From Hydrogenovibrio sp049975065 (GTDB taxonomy: Bacteria > Pseudomonadota > Gammaproteobacteria > Thiomicrospirales > Thiomicrospiraceae), in assembly GCA_049975065.1 (NCBI GenBank), contig JBNGDN010000036.1: a stretch of DNA of 18,348 bases, one strand, 5' to 3'. Each line of letters begins with the position of its first letter. Position 1 is the stretch's first letter. The position numbers were made by a program, and so were the translations under genes. Below are positions 6,617 through 14,095 of the stretch, in pieces. The notes under the pieces were generated by a model that was not told the origin of the DNA, did no database searches, and saw only the letters and a program-made list of their open reading frames with translations.

Positions 6617-7471
6617 ATGAAAACCGTTATGACACTTTTTCTGGCGGCGATTCTGTTTATCGGAAGCAATGCCTTGTTTACGGTTCAGCAGGGTGAAACC
6701 GCTTTGGTTTTCCGTTTCGGTGAGATTGTTGAAGACAATTTGAAACCCGGTCTGCACTTCAAAACACCGTTTGTCAACAATGTGCGGGTGTTTGATGCCC
6801 GTTTGCAGACACTGGACGCCGAACCGGAGCGTTATCTGACCAGTGAAAAGAAAAACTTGCTGGTGAATTCGTTTGTGGAGTGGCGCATCAGTGATGCGAA
6901 ACGATTTTATACTTCCATGAACGGTGATATTCGCTTGGCGAATATGCGTCTGGCGCAAATCATCAAAGATGGTTTGCGAGCCGAATTCGGTAGCCGGACG
7001 GTTCAGGAAGTGATTTCTCAGGATCGTCGAACCATTGTCAATGCGATTCGCAAGGATACGGTGCAATCGGTTGCCGATTTCGGTATTGATATTGTCGATG
7101 TCAAAATCAAACGGGTGGATTTGCCACAGAATGTGAGCGAGTCGGTGTATCAGCGCATGGAAGCCGAGCGTAACCGTGTGGCGAAGGACTTGCGTTCACA
7201 GGGTTCTGAAGCGGCGGAGCGTATTCGTGCGGACGCCGATCGTCAAAGAACCATTATCATTGCCGATGCATATCGCGATGCGGAAACCATTCGCGGTGAA
7301 GGGGACGCTAAAGCGGCGGATATTTATGCCAAAGCCTACACCAAAGACCCAGAGTTCTATGCTTTCTACCAAAGCTTGAATGCTTACCAACAGTCATTCA
7401 GCAGTAAAACTGACATGATGGTGGTGGATTCGAAGTCCGACTTTTTCAAGTTTTTTAATCAGCCTAAGTAA
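6617..7471 (+). CDS. hflC: HflC, partner of HflK
   Basis: This is the second SPFH subunit of the HflK-HflC complex that regulates FtsH. An N-terminal membrane anchor (about residues 3-21, MTLFLAAILFIGSNALFTV) leads straight into FTVQQGETALVFRFGEI, the HflC start of the band 7 domain. A charged helical stretch with repeated AERIRADADRQR-type segments follows at about 180-240, and the C-terminus ends SDFFKFFNQPK. At 284 residues it is shorter than E. coli HflC (334). The ATG lies one base after the hflK TAA, with GGGAG at 6602-6606 inside the hflK end, so the pair is transcribed and probably translated together. A strong terminator follows. Confidence 0.96.
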   Translation: MKTVMTLFLAAILFIGSNALFTVQQGETALVFRFGEIVEDNLKPGLHFKTPFVNNVRVFDARLQTLDAEPERYLTSEKKNLLVNSFVEWRISDAKRFYTSMNGDIRLANMRLAQIIKDGLRAEFGSRTVQEVISQDRRTIVNAIRKDTVQSVADFGIDIVDVKIKRVDLPQNVSESVYQRMEAERNRVAKDLRSQGSEAAERIRADADRQRTIIIADAYRDAETIRGEGDAKAADIYAKAYTKDPEFYAFYQSLNAYQQSFSSKTDMMVVDSKSDFFKFFNQPK

Positions 7472-7498
7472 AGAAGGCTGAACGGTTAAGACAATCAT

Positions 7499-7523
7499 AA
7501 AGGTGGTTCAGTCCACCTTTTTT
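7499..7523 (+). terminator. Intrinsic terminator after hflC
   Basis: AAAGGTGG (7499-7506) pairs with CCACCTTT (7513-7520) around a 6-base loop, and the T run continues to 7523. It ends the hflKC unit 28 bases after the stop codon. Confidence 0.85.
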
Positions 7524-7576
7524 ATGCCTTTTTGATGGCCGCGTGCCCCAGTGTGGGGCGTCCCGATTGAAAGCCA

Positions 7577-7786
7577 ATGGTTCAATGGTTTGGGGGCAAT
7601 GTGTGGGATACGTTACTGAGTGCGATTGCGCTGGTGTTTGTGCTGGAAGGCTTGTTGCCGTTTGTGTTTCCAAAGGGTTGGCGAAGTGCCATGTCCGAGT
7701 TGATTCAGCTGGATGATCGCTCGTTACGCTGGATGGGCTTGAGCAGTATGGTATTGGGTCTGATTTTATTGTTTATTTTTACGTAA
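7577..7786 (+). CDS. Small DUF2065 (YjeT-like) inner-membrane protein
   Basis: This is a 69-residue protein of unknown function. It shows ALVFVLEGLLPFVFPKGWR, the recognisable core of the DUF2065/YjeT family, and a second hydrophobic segment at the C-terminus (MGLSSMVLGLILLFIF), so two membrane passes are likely. The position between hflC and purA is that of E. coli yjeT. The start is uncertain: ATG 7577 is listed, but GTG 7601 places the conserved Glu at residue 16 as I recall for YjeT, and a GGGGG lies 4 bases before it. Either start gives the same core. The hisZ ATG lies 10 bases after the stop. The gene comes after the hflC terminator, so it probably begins a new unit, but I see no convincing promoter. 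Confidence 0.85.
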   Translation: MVQWFGGNVWDTLLSAIALVFVLEGLLPFVFPKGWRSAMSELIQLDDRSLRWMGLSSMVLGLILLFIFT

Positions 7787-7796
7787 GAAGAGTGTG

Positions 7797-8978
7797 ATGC
7801 AACAAAATATTTGGTTTACGCCTGATGGTCTGGAAGATCTATTGCCAGGTGAAGCACGCAAACTGGAGTATTACCGTCGTCAATTGCTGGATGGGTTTGA
7901 GTTGTCGGGGTACGATTTGGTGTTACCGCCGATTGCGGAATTTACCGATTCGTTATTGACCGGAAAAGGACGTCACTTGGCCGTGGACACTTGTCGTTTT
8001 ACCGACCAAGAGAGCGGTAAAATGATGGGGGTGCGGGCGGATATGACGCCTCAGGTGGCGCGTATCGCGGTCAACCGGATTCAACAGGCGGGCATTCAGC
8101 GCCTATGCTATGTCGGTGAAGTGTTGAAAACTCGTAATAACCGTGCGAAAGGCTCTCGAAGCCCGATTGAAGTCGGCGCAGAATTATTTGGTCATTCCGG
8201 TGTGGAAAGCGACATTGAAGTGATCGAGTTGATGATTCGCAGCCTGCATGCCTTGGGATTAATGGATTTGACGCTGAGTATCGGGCACGTTTCAATTGTG
8301 GACAGTCTGATGACGGCGGCCGAGTTGACGCAAGCGCAGCAGAATACGCTGGTGGATATTTTGTTGCGCAAAGCGGTGCCGGAATACAATGATTTCGTGG
8401 GCACTTTGTCGCTCTCGGAGCCACTGAAAGCGGCGTTTCACAGTCTCTTGAATTTGTGTGGCGAAGCCGAGGATGTGATGGCCGCCACTCAAGAGTTGTC
8501 GGATGCAACACCGGATATGGCGTCGCATCTGTCGCATCTTGACGCGATTGTGCGCTACTTCAAAGCGTTTGAACACCTCAACCTTCACATCGATTTGGCC
8601 GATATTCGCGGTTATCAATATCATACCGGGATCATTTTCAGCGGATATGCGGCTGGACGAAAGATGTATCAGTTGGCCAGAGGTGGGCGTTATGATGGTG
8701 TTGCCTTGGCTTTTGGCGTGGATAAACCGGCGACCGGCTTCAGTCTGGATCTGCGAGGGGCGCTTGATTTACTGGTGCAGCCGCCATCGTCGCAGAAACC
8801 CCTGGTGTATGCACCGAATGTATTGGATGCCACGCTCTTGGCGGAGGTGGAACGTCTGAAGTCGCAAGACACCATTGTGAAACGTTTTTATGATTTGGCG
8901 GAATTACCCGATGGGGTTTCGTATTTTGCTCAGGATGCGGGTCAGTGGCAGTTATCTGTCAAAACCGGTCAACCGTAA
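7797..8978 (+). CDS. hisZ: HisZ, regulatory subunit of ATP phosphoribosyltransferase
   Basis: HisZ is a catalytically inactive paralogue of histidyl-tRNA synthetase. It joins short-form HisG to make the first enzyme of histidine synthesis and mediates feedback inhibition by histidine. Visible class II synthetase-like elements are WFTPDGLEDLLPGEARKLE near the start, PIAEFTDSLL, FTDQESGKMMGVRADMTPQVAR (motif 2-like) and GYQYHTGIIFSGY with ARGGRYDG near residues 280-305. The C-terminal anticodon-binding domain of true HisRS is missing and the length (393) suits HisZ. ATG 7797 is chosen because AGAAG lies 6 bases upstream; GTG 7794 is directly before it. purA follows 21 bases later. The presence of hisZ predicts a short HisG elsewhere in the genome. 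Confidence 0.93.
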   Translation: MQQNIWFTPDGLEDLLPGEARKLEYYRRQLLDGFELSGYDLVLPPIAEFTDSLLTGKGRHLAVDTCRFTDQESGKMMGVRADMTPQVARIAVNRIQQAGIQRLCYVGEVLKTRNNRAKGSRSPIEVGAELFGHSGVESDIEVIELMIRSLHALGLMDLTLSIGHVSIVDSLMTAAELTQAQQNTLVDILLRKAVPEYNDFVGTLSLSEPLKAAFHSLLNLCGEAEDVMAATQELSDATPDMASHLSHLDAIVRYFKAFEHLNLHIDLADIRGYQYHTGIIFSGYAAGRKMYQLARGGRYDGVALAFGVDKPATGFSLDLRGALDLLVQPPSSQKPLVYAPNVLDATLLAEVERLKSQDTIVKRFYDLAELPDGVSYFAQDAGQWQLSVKTGQP

Positions 8979-8999
8979 TTCAAACTCAAAGAGAAAGAA

Positions 9000-10325
9000 A
9001 TGGCTAAAAAGAATATTGTCGTCGTAGGCACTCAGTGGGGCGATGAAGGTAAGGGTAAGATTGTTGATTTGTTAACCGATCGCGTGGCGGCGGTGGTGCG
9101 CTTTCAAGGTGGGCACAATGCCGGTCATACGCTGGTGATCGATGGGCAAAAAACGGTTTTGCATTTGATTCCGTCCGGCATCCTGCGAGAAACGGTTGAG
9201 TGCTTTATTGGCAATGGTGTGGTGCTGTCACCGGAGGCGCTTGAAAAAGAGGTCACGCAGCTTGAAGCCAATGGTTTGCGTGTTCAGCATCGCCTGAAAA
9301 TCAGCGATGCCTGTCCTTTGATTCTGGATTATCATGTGGCGGTCGATCAGGCCAGAGAATTGGCGAGTGGTAAACAGGCCATTGGTACCACTGGTCGAGG
9401 CATCGGTCCGGCCTATGAGGATAAAGTGGCGCGACGCGGATTGCGTGCTGGTGACCTACGAGATATGGTGCAATTCAAAGCAAAGTTGGAAGCCACCTTG
9501 GCGTACCACAATTATATGTTGGAAAACTACTATCAGGTTGCGCCGGTTTCATTCGATGTCCTTTGGGAAAAATGCCAAGCTTACGCGGATCGCATTGTGC
9601 CGATGTTGGCGGATATTCCGAACCTGATTGATCAGTATAATCGTGCCGGTAAGAACCTGATGTTCGAAGGGGCGCAAGGCACGCTTCTCGACATAGATCA
9701 AGGGACTTACCCCTATGTCACCTCTTCGAATACCACGGCGGGCGGGGCGGCCTCTGGCAGTGGCATAGGCCCTTGTCAGCTGGACTATGTGTTGGGGATT
9801 ACCAAAGCCTATGCCACGCGTGTGGGTGGGGGACCATTCCCAACCGAGTTGGTCTATGACTGTGAAACGGATACGGGCGATGCCATTGGCAGAGAGTTGG
9901 GCACTCGTGGCCAAGAGTTTGGTGCGACGACCGGACGGCAGCGCCGTTGCGGCTGGTTTGACGCGGTGGCTTTGCGACGTTCCGCGCAAGTCAATGGGTT
10001 GACGGGCGTATGCTTAACCAAGTTGGATGTTTTGGACACCTTGGCGGAAATTAAGGTCTGTACCCATTATTTAAAAGATGGCCAGCCGGTCAGTCTGCCG
10101 CCTTCCAGTGCCGATGAGTATGATCAGGTCGAACCGGTTTACGAAACCTTGCCTGGTTGGCAGTGCTCAACGGTCGGTGTACCCAGTTGGGAAGCCTTGC
10201 CGGAGGCCGCGCAAACGTATATTCGTTTTCTTGAAAACGAAATGGGTGTGCGGGTTTCGATTCTATCCACCGGGCCGGATCGCAATGAAACGCTGGTGCT
10301 TGAAGACCCTTTTGAAATTTCCTGA
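9000..10325 (+). CDS. purA: Adenylosuccinate synthetase PurA
   Basis: PurA condenses IMP with aspartate using GTP to give adenylosuccinate, the first committed step to AMP. The N-terminal GTQWGDEGKGKIVD (10-23, P-loop-like with catalytic Asp and Lys) and GGHNAGHT (about 38-45) are intact. The switch region IGTTGRGIGPAYEDK (about 127-141), FEGAQGTLLDID, SSNTTAGGAASGSG and TTGRQRRCGWFDAVALR follow in order. It has 441 residues, close to the E. coli protein (432). The ribosome site is a weak purine run (AAAGAGAAAG). It is the last gene of the DUF2065-hisZ-purA run and converges with the cheY-like gene. Confidence 0.98.
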   Translation: MAKKNIVVVGTQWGDEGKGKIVDLLTDRVAAVVRFQGGHNAGHTLVIDGQKTVLHLIPSGILRETVECFIGNGVVLSPEALEKEVTQLEANGLRVQHRLKISDACPLILDYHVAVDQARELASGKQAIGTTGRGIGPAYEDKVARRGLRAGDLRDMVQFKAKLEATLAYHNYMLENYYQVAPVSFDVLWEKCQAYADRIVPMLADIPNLIDQYNRAGKNLMFEGAQGTLLDIDQGTYPYVTSSNTTAGGAASGSGIGPCQLDYVLGITKAYATRVGGGPFPTELVYDCETDTGDAIGRELGTRGQEFGATTGRQRRCGWFDAVALRRSAQVNGLTGVCLTKLDVLDTLAEIKVCTHYLKDGQPVSLPPSSADEYDQVEPVYETLPGWQCSTVGVPSWEALPEAAQTYIRFLENEMGVRVSILSTGPDRNETLVLEDPFEIS

Positions 10326-10344
10326 GCGAGCCTTTTTGAGCGAG

Positions 10345-10366
10345 GCGCCCTGATCTTTCAGGACGC
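10345..10366. terminator. Weak hairpin between convergent purA and cheY-like genes
   Basis: GCGCCCTGA pairs with TCAGGACGC with one mismatch around a loop of about 4-5 bases. Neither strand has a clear T run after the stem, so this is at best a weak, possibly factor-dependent, bidirectional terminator. A small direct repeat GAGCGAG lies just upstream at 10324-10330 and 10338-10344. Confidence 0.35.
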
Positions 10367-10380
10367 TGGCTAACTTGGGG

Positions 10381-10740
10381 TCAGTTAAGAACTTTACGAA
10401 TAATGGTGGGTAACTTTTCGGGGTCAAACGGCTTCACAATCCAGCCGGTGGCGCCTAAGTTTCGTCCCTGATCCTTCATTTCCTGACTGGCTTCCGTGGT
10501 CATCATCAGAATCGGGGTGAATTTATAATTGTCCAGTTTTCGTGCCGCTTCCAGGAATTCCAGTCCAGTCATTACCGGCATGTTAATGTCTGAGATAATG
10601 ACATCAAATTGATGGCGACTGAGTGCCTCCAGCCCTTGCTGGCCATCATCTGCCAAAGTCAGGTCAAATTCATTTCCAATCACCATGCGTACCAGTTTGC
10701 GCATGGAAGAGGCATCATCAATATATAATACTTTGTTCAT
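10381..10740 (-). CDS. Single-domain response regulator, CheY-like
   Basis: This 119-residue receiver domain has no output domain. The full phosphorylation set is present: acidic pair Asp8-Asp9, phospho-acceptor Asp51 (VIISDINMPVMTG), Thr81 (ILMMTTEA) and Lys103 (IVKPFDP). The residue corresponding to CheY Tyr106 is Trp100. Downstream of the phospho-site it resembles chemotaxis CheY proteins that control flagellar motor switching. There is no cheA, cheZ or flagellar gene nearby, so it is an orphan here and could signal to something else. ATG at 10740 gives the normal N-terminus MNKVLYIDDA; the frame is open upstream to 10848, but those 36 residues are not receiver-like. No strong Shine-Dalgarno is seen. 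Confidence 0.9.
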   Translation of the reverse strand: MNKVLYIDDASSMRKLVRMVIGNEFDLTLADDGQQGLEALSRHQFDVIISDINMPVMTGLEFLEAARKLDNYKFTPILMMTTEASQEMKDQGRNLGATGWIVKPFDPEKLPTIIRKVLN

Positions 10741-10791
10741 AATAGTTAGAGTCACTTTTGAGTTTAGACGGGTCAGAAAATCCAACAATTT

Positions 10792-10820
10792 ATCATAAAA
10801 ACACGGTCTTGCATTAGAAA
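10792..10820 (-). promoter_or_regulatory. Candidate promoter of the cheY-like gene
   Basis: Read on the minus strand, TATGAT (5 of 6) lies at 10797-10792 and TTTCTA (3 of 6) at 10820-10815, with a 17-base spacer. It would give a leader of about 45 bases to the ATG at 10740 and supports that start over the upstream extension. Confidence 0.4.
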
Positions 10821-10919
10821 CTTGTTGGGTTTCTGATCGCCTTCCCATGTATTGAATGTGCCATTTTCATGTTTAGGACATCACACTCGGTAATAGCGTC
10901 TTTTAAAGGCTAAATTTAT

Positions 10920-10948
10920 CTGAAAGCCTGAGTGGAGATTGTTACAAT
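10920..10948 (+). promoter_or_regulatory. Predicted sigma70 promoter of ppiD
   Basis: CTGAAA (10920-10925, 4 of 6) and TACAAT (10943-10948, 5 of 6) are 17 bases apart, 34 bases before the ppiD ATG. An AT-rich tract follows. I see no heat-shock sigma32 motif. Confidence 0.5.
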
Positions 10949-10981
10949 AATTTTTTTAAATTTTTAAGGTATCGAATTAAG

Positions 10982-12901
10982 ATGTTACAGAGCATTAGAG
11001 ATCATGCACAGGGCTGGATTGCTTGGACGATTGTGGGGTTGATCATTATTACCTTTGCGCTGTTCGGCATAGATCAGTATGCCCAAGGCGATAAAACTGT
11101 GGTTGTGGCCGAGGTCAATGGTGAAGAAGTGACTGCGAATCAGTTTTTGAATCTATACAGTCGCCAGCAGTCTCGATTGAAAAATCAGTTTGGCGACCTC
11201 TACGATCAGGTGGTCAAGGATGCGGATTTGCGTGATCAGGTGCTGGATGCTCTGATTGAATCGGAAGTGGTGCGGCAGTGGGCGAAAAGCCACGATATGA
11301 TCATTTCGGATCAGCAGTTGGCGATGACGATTGAGTCGGCGGCGGTTTTTCAGAAAGACGGCCAGTTCGATGAGGCGCTTTATCAGGATATTTTGATGCG
11401 AAACGGCTTGAATGTTGCGCTCTTTGAGTATGAGCAGCGACAGTATCTGATTGAGAATCAAAATCGTCAGTTGACCGCCGCTTCGGCGTTTGTCATGGAC
11501 GATCAAGTGACGCAGTTGGCGGCGTTACAATTTCAAAAACGCGATGTCAATTATCTGCGAGTGGATCAGCGCCCTTTTATTGAAAAGGCGGATATCTCCG
11601 ATGATGATATCAAGGGCTATTATGAACAGCATAAACAAGAGTTTGTCACACCTGAAATGGTGCAGTTGAGCTATGTATTGCTGTCTCAGCAAGCCTTGGC
11701 GGATCAATTAACGGTGGACGATGCGACGGTTGAGCAGTTTTATGAAGCGAATAAGGATCAGTTTACCGATCCGGAAAAACGCCAGGCCAGCCATATTCTG
11801 GTGAAAATAGATGAACAAACTGATGACGCCGCGGCCTTGGCAGAAATTGAAGAGATCCAAGGCAAACTGGCGGAAGGTGCCGATTTTGCAGAATTGGCGC
11901 GGGAATACTCTGACGATCCTGGCTCGGCCGCATTGGGTGGGGATCTCGGTCTGTTTCAGCAGGGTATGATGGTGCCGGAGTTTGACGAGGCTGTGTTCAC
12001 TATGTCGGTTGGGGAGACCAGTCAGCCGGTGAAAACCGACTTTGGTTATCATTTGATTCAGTTAACGGAAATTCAGCCGAAAAAAGTCTTGTCGTTTGAA
12101 GAAGTCAAACCTGATGTGGCGGAAATGGTATTGGATCAGCAGGCGGAAAAACAGTATTTTGAGTTGCTGGAACAGTTGAATACCGTTGCCTATGAACAGC
12201 CCGATTCTTTAGTGCCAGCAGCCGAAGTGGTTGGGTTGGAGATTCAGACGACGGATAAGATTCCGGAAAGCGGCGGGGTCGATACGGTGACATCCAATCC
12301 AAAGGTACTGGCGGCGGCCTTTTCCGAAGATGTTAAGAAATCGGGGCTGAACAGTTCGGTTATCGAGTTGTCTCCAACCGAGTCCATTGTGATTCGAGTG
12401 GATAAGGTGGCGCCAGAAACGCAGCTGTCTTTGGCGGATGTCAAGGCGGAAATCGTGACTCGCTTGAAGCGTGAAGCGGCCATTAATGTGTCAGCGGTTT
12501 TGGCGGACGAGTTGTTACAAACCCTGAACAAAGGGGGCGTGGATATGCAGTCTCTGGCGAAAGAGGGCGTCGAATTTACCCCAGTCGGTTGGTTGGAGCG
12601 TGAAAACCAGCGAGTGTTGCCACAGTTAACACAAGCGATTTTCAAAGCGCCGAAGCCGCAGACGGATCAACCCACTTATTCAATCTACCAATTGCCAACC
12701 GGTGATTCGGTGATTATTGAGCTTATCGAAGTGGAAGCGGGTAAATTGTCTGACAAAAACGAAGAATTCGCGCAATTGAAGGATGTGTTGTTGGAGATTT
12801 ATGCCACCAGTGAAATTGAAGGACGCATTGAAACCATGATTTCCAAGGCTAAGATTGAGAAAAAATCGAACTACAAGACGCTTCGGTTAAGCGGCCTGTA
12901 A
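10982..12901 (+). CDS. ppiD: Periplasmic folding chaperone PpiD (SurA/parvulin family)
   Basis: PpiD is an inner-membrane-anchored periplasmic chaperone found near the SecYEG exit. The N-terminus MLQSIRDHAQGWIAWTIVGLIIITFALFGID is typical: a short cytoplasmic stretch, one membrane helix at about 13-29, then a SurA-like N-domain (about 35-250). The parvulin domain spans about 266-362 (RQASHILVKID, FAELAREYSDDPGSAALGGDLGLF, FDEAVFTMSVGE, FGYHLIQL). The C-terminal region is the less conserved PpiD tail. It has 639 residues against 623 in E. coli. In E. coli PpiD has little or no isomerase activity, so a chaperone role is the safer call. It sits alone between an orphan cheY and a cupin gene and ends before a repeat and a strong terminator. 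Confidence 0.93.
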   Translation: MLQSIRDHAQGWIAWTIVGLIIITFALFGIDQYAQGDKTVVVAEVNGEEVTANQFLNLYSRQQSRLKNQFGDLYDQVVKDADLRDQVLDALIESEVVRQWAKSHDMIISDQQLAMTIESAAVFQKDGQFDEALYQDILMRNGLNVALFEYEQRQYLIENQNRQLTAASAFVMDDQVTQLAALQFQKRDVNYLRVDQRPFIEKADISDDDIKGYYEQHKQEFVTPEMVQLSYVLLSQQALADQLTVDDATVEQFYEANKDQFTDPEKRQASHILVKIDEQTDDAAALAEIEEIQGKLAEGADFAELAREYSDDPGSAALGGDLGLFQQGMMVPEFDEAVFTMSVGETSQPVKTDFGYHLIQLTEIQPKKVLSFEEVKPDVAEMVLDQQAEKQYFELLEQLNTVAYEQPDSLVPAAEVVGLEIQTTDKIPESGGVDTVTSNPKVLAAAFSEDVKKSGLNSSVIELSPTESIVIRVDKVAPETQLSLADVKAEIVTRLKREAAINVSAVLADELLQTLNKGGVDMQSLAKEGVEFTPVGWLERENQRVLPQLTQAIFKAPKPQTDQPTYSIYQLPTGDSVIIELIEVEAGKLSDKNEEFAQLKDVLLEIYATSEIEGRIETMISKAKIEKKSNYKTLRLSGL

Positions 12902-12930
12902 AAGACGGTTAAAGGTCTTTGCGGTTATTT

Positions 12931-12944
12931 TGCCAGGCCTGGCA
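12931..12944. repeat. Palindrome TGCCAGGCCTGGCA downstream of ppiD
   Basis: This perfect 14-bp palindrome contains the 10-mer CCAGGCCTGG (12933-12942). Together with the preceding Ts it shares a 15-base identity (12928-12942) with the repeat before mutL (106-120). It lies 20 bases ahead of the ppiD terminator and is followed by a degenerate echo, CAGGTCTGG. Confidence 0.7.
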
Positions 12945-12962
12945 GGTCTGGTGAAAGGCGGA

Positions 12963-12996
12963 ACAGCCATTAAGCAAGCTTAGTGGCTGTTTTTTT
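12963..12996 (+). terminator. Intrinsic terminator after ppiD
   Basis: ACAGCCA (12963-12969, allowing one base either way) pairs with TGGCTGT, and the stem extends through TAAG/CTTA around loop CAAG. Seven Ts follow, interrupted only after 12996. The T run overlaps the stop codon of the convergent cupin gene. Confidence 0.85.
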
Positions 12997-13315
12997 ATAC
13001 ATTTTGCACCTTGCACTTCACCCCTCTGTCGCGAAGGGTCTCAGCCAAATCGATAATGTTTTTTAACCGGTTCTTCATCGACCAGTAACAGCTCAGTCCT
13101 TTACGAAAGGTGACCAGATCGCCCGCTTGACAATGGTATTGACTGCCGTTTTCTGTGGTGACCGTCACTTCACCTTCCAGCAGGTAACAGATTTCCTGCT
13201 CATCATAATGCCAAGGAAAATTGGACACTTCTTTTTCCCAAATCGGCCATTCCATAACATTCAAGGCGTCCAAGGTTTCTGGGCTCGGTTGGGATTCAAT
13301 GCTCACGTCGTTCAT
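12995..13315 (-). CDS. Small cupin-domain protein (DUF861/Cupin_3-like)
   Basis: A 106-residue single-domain cupin of unknown substrate. The family core is MEWPIWEKEVSNFPWHYDE followed by EICYLLEGEVTVTTENG and AGDLVTFRKGLSCYW, which matches the Cupin_3 type known from ureidoglycine-linked proteins and EutQ. Cupin motif 1 keeps His36 and Glu41, but the second His is replaced by Asp38. The usual Pro of motif 2 is Arg71, so metal binding is uncertain. The last 25 residues (LKNIIDLAETLRDRGVKCKV) diverge from the typical cupin ending. ATG 13315 is preferred because GGAG lies 6 bases upstream; a TTG at 13327 is in frame. It converges on ppiD and lies 96 bases downstream of hflD on the same strand. 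Confidence 0.85.
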   Translation of the reverse strand: MNDVSIESQPSPETLDALNVMEWPIWEKEVSNFPWHYDEQEICYLLEGEVTVTTENGSQYHCQAGDLVTFRKGLSCYWSMKNRLKNIIDLAETLRDRGVKCKVQNV

Positions 13316-13411
13316 AGCCTGCTCCAATGAAAACTTTCGGTTGGTGTTCGAAGTGCCGCTGTCACTGCATCTTATGAATCGGAGGGATCCGGTGCATTTT
13401 TTGTTCGTTGT

Positions 13412-14095
13412 TTATTGTTCGTTATTCGGTTGGATGTCTGTTCGGTCATGTTCTGGCGGCGGCACACGATAGAGCGCCTGGGCGTTGCGTAAATACTTTT
13501 TGCGGCTCCACAGCAACCCCCAGCGGCTGCCGCCCACCTGACGCCATAATACAGCGGAGCGAATGCCCGCCAATAAAAGGGCACGGATTTTATTGGCCGT
13601 TTTCGGATTTTGCAAATGCCCGTGCTGTCCATTGACCATGATTCTCGGGTTAATCGGGCTGATGTTCTCCGAATAGGCTCTGGCCAGTGTGGCGATGACG
13701 TTTTCGTGGAAGTCGCCGAAGTGCGTTCTCTGCGTGAGCGCCGATTCAATAATTCTGGACACTTTATTAAAAACGCCATCGGTCTTGGATACATTCTTTT
13801 CCAAAATAATCAAGCTGAGAACGTATTTGGTGATTTCAATGTTTCGACTGGAAACCGATTCCGTATTGCTCATTTGCGATAACAGGGTTTGAGTGCCCAG
13901 CTGAATGTTTTCGACTTGGCCACCATAAACATCAAGTGTCTCACTCGGGTTTTCGACAAACAAGGAGTTGATGGAAGCCTGATAGGCGGTATCGTCGGTT
14001 TTGCCAGTGGTGGCCAGTTGATACACCAATTGCGCCACTTGATAGAGACCTATCAGCGCAATGGTTCTGTCTTGATCGGTATAGCTTTGCGTCAT
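13412..14095 (-). CDS. hflD: HflD (DUF489) lysogenization regulator homologue
   Basis: HflD is a peripheral membrane protein that in E. coli binds phage lambda CII and lowers lysogeny; its host role is unclear. The all-helical family is recognised from DRTIALIGLYQVAQLVYQLA at the start, SLFVENPSETLDVYGG, the internal KYVLSLIILEK and NPRIMVNGQHGHLQNPKTANKIRALLLAGIRSAVLWRQVGG near the C-terminus. It has 227 residues against 213 in E. coli; the surplus is a polar C-terminal tail. Its ATG overlaps the mnmA stop as ATGA, so translation is probably coupled. The mnmA-hflD pairing is conserved in gammaproteobacteria. Confidence 0.95.
   Translation of the reverse strand: MTQSYTDQDRTIALIGLYQVAQLVYQLATTGKTDDTAYQASINSLFVENPSETLDVYGGQVENIQLGTQTLLSQMSNTESVSSRNIEITKYVLSLIILEKNVSKTDGVFNKVSRIIESALTQRTHFGDFHENVIATLARAYSENISPINPRIMVNGQHGHLQNPKTANKIRALLLAGIRSAVLWRQVGGSRWGLLWSRKKYLRNAQALYRVPPPEHDRTDIQPNNEQ

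Noticed and set aside
10741..10848. N-terminal extension of the CheY-like protein from an upstream start
   Set aside because: The 36 added residues are not receiver-like, and the region holds the predicted promoter. The ATG at 10740 gives the canonical N-terminus.
12901..12920. Hairpin AAAGAC-N8-GTCTTT at the ppiD stop as a terminator
   Set aside because: The stem is short and AT-rich with no T run; the structure at 12963-12996 is far better.
13395..13430. Short repeat of TTGTTCGTT near the hflD 3' end as a mobile or CRISPR-like element
   Set aside because: Only two short copies exist and one lies in the hflD coding tail; there is no array, integrase or transposase.
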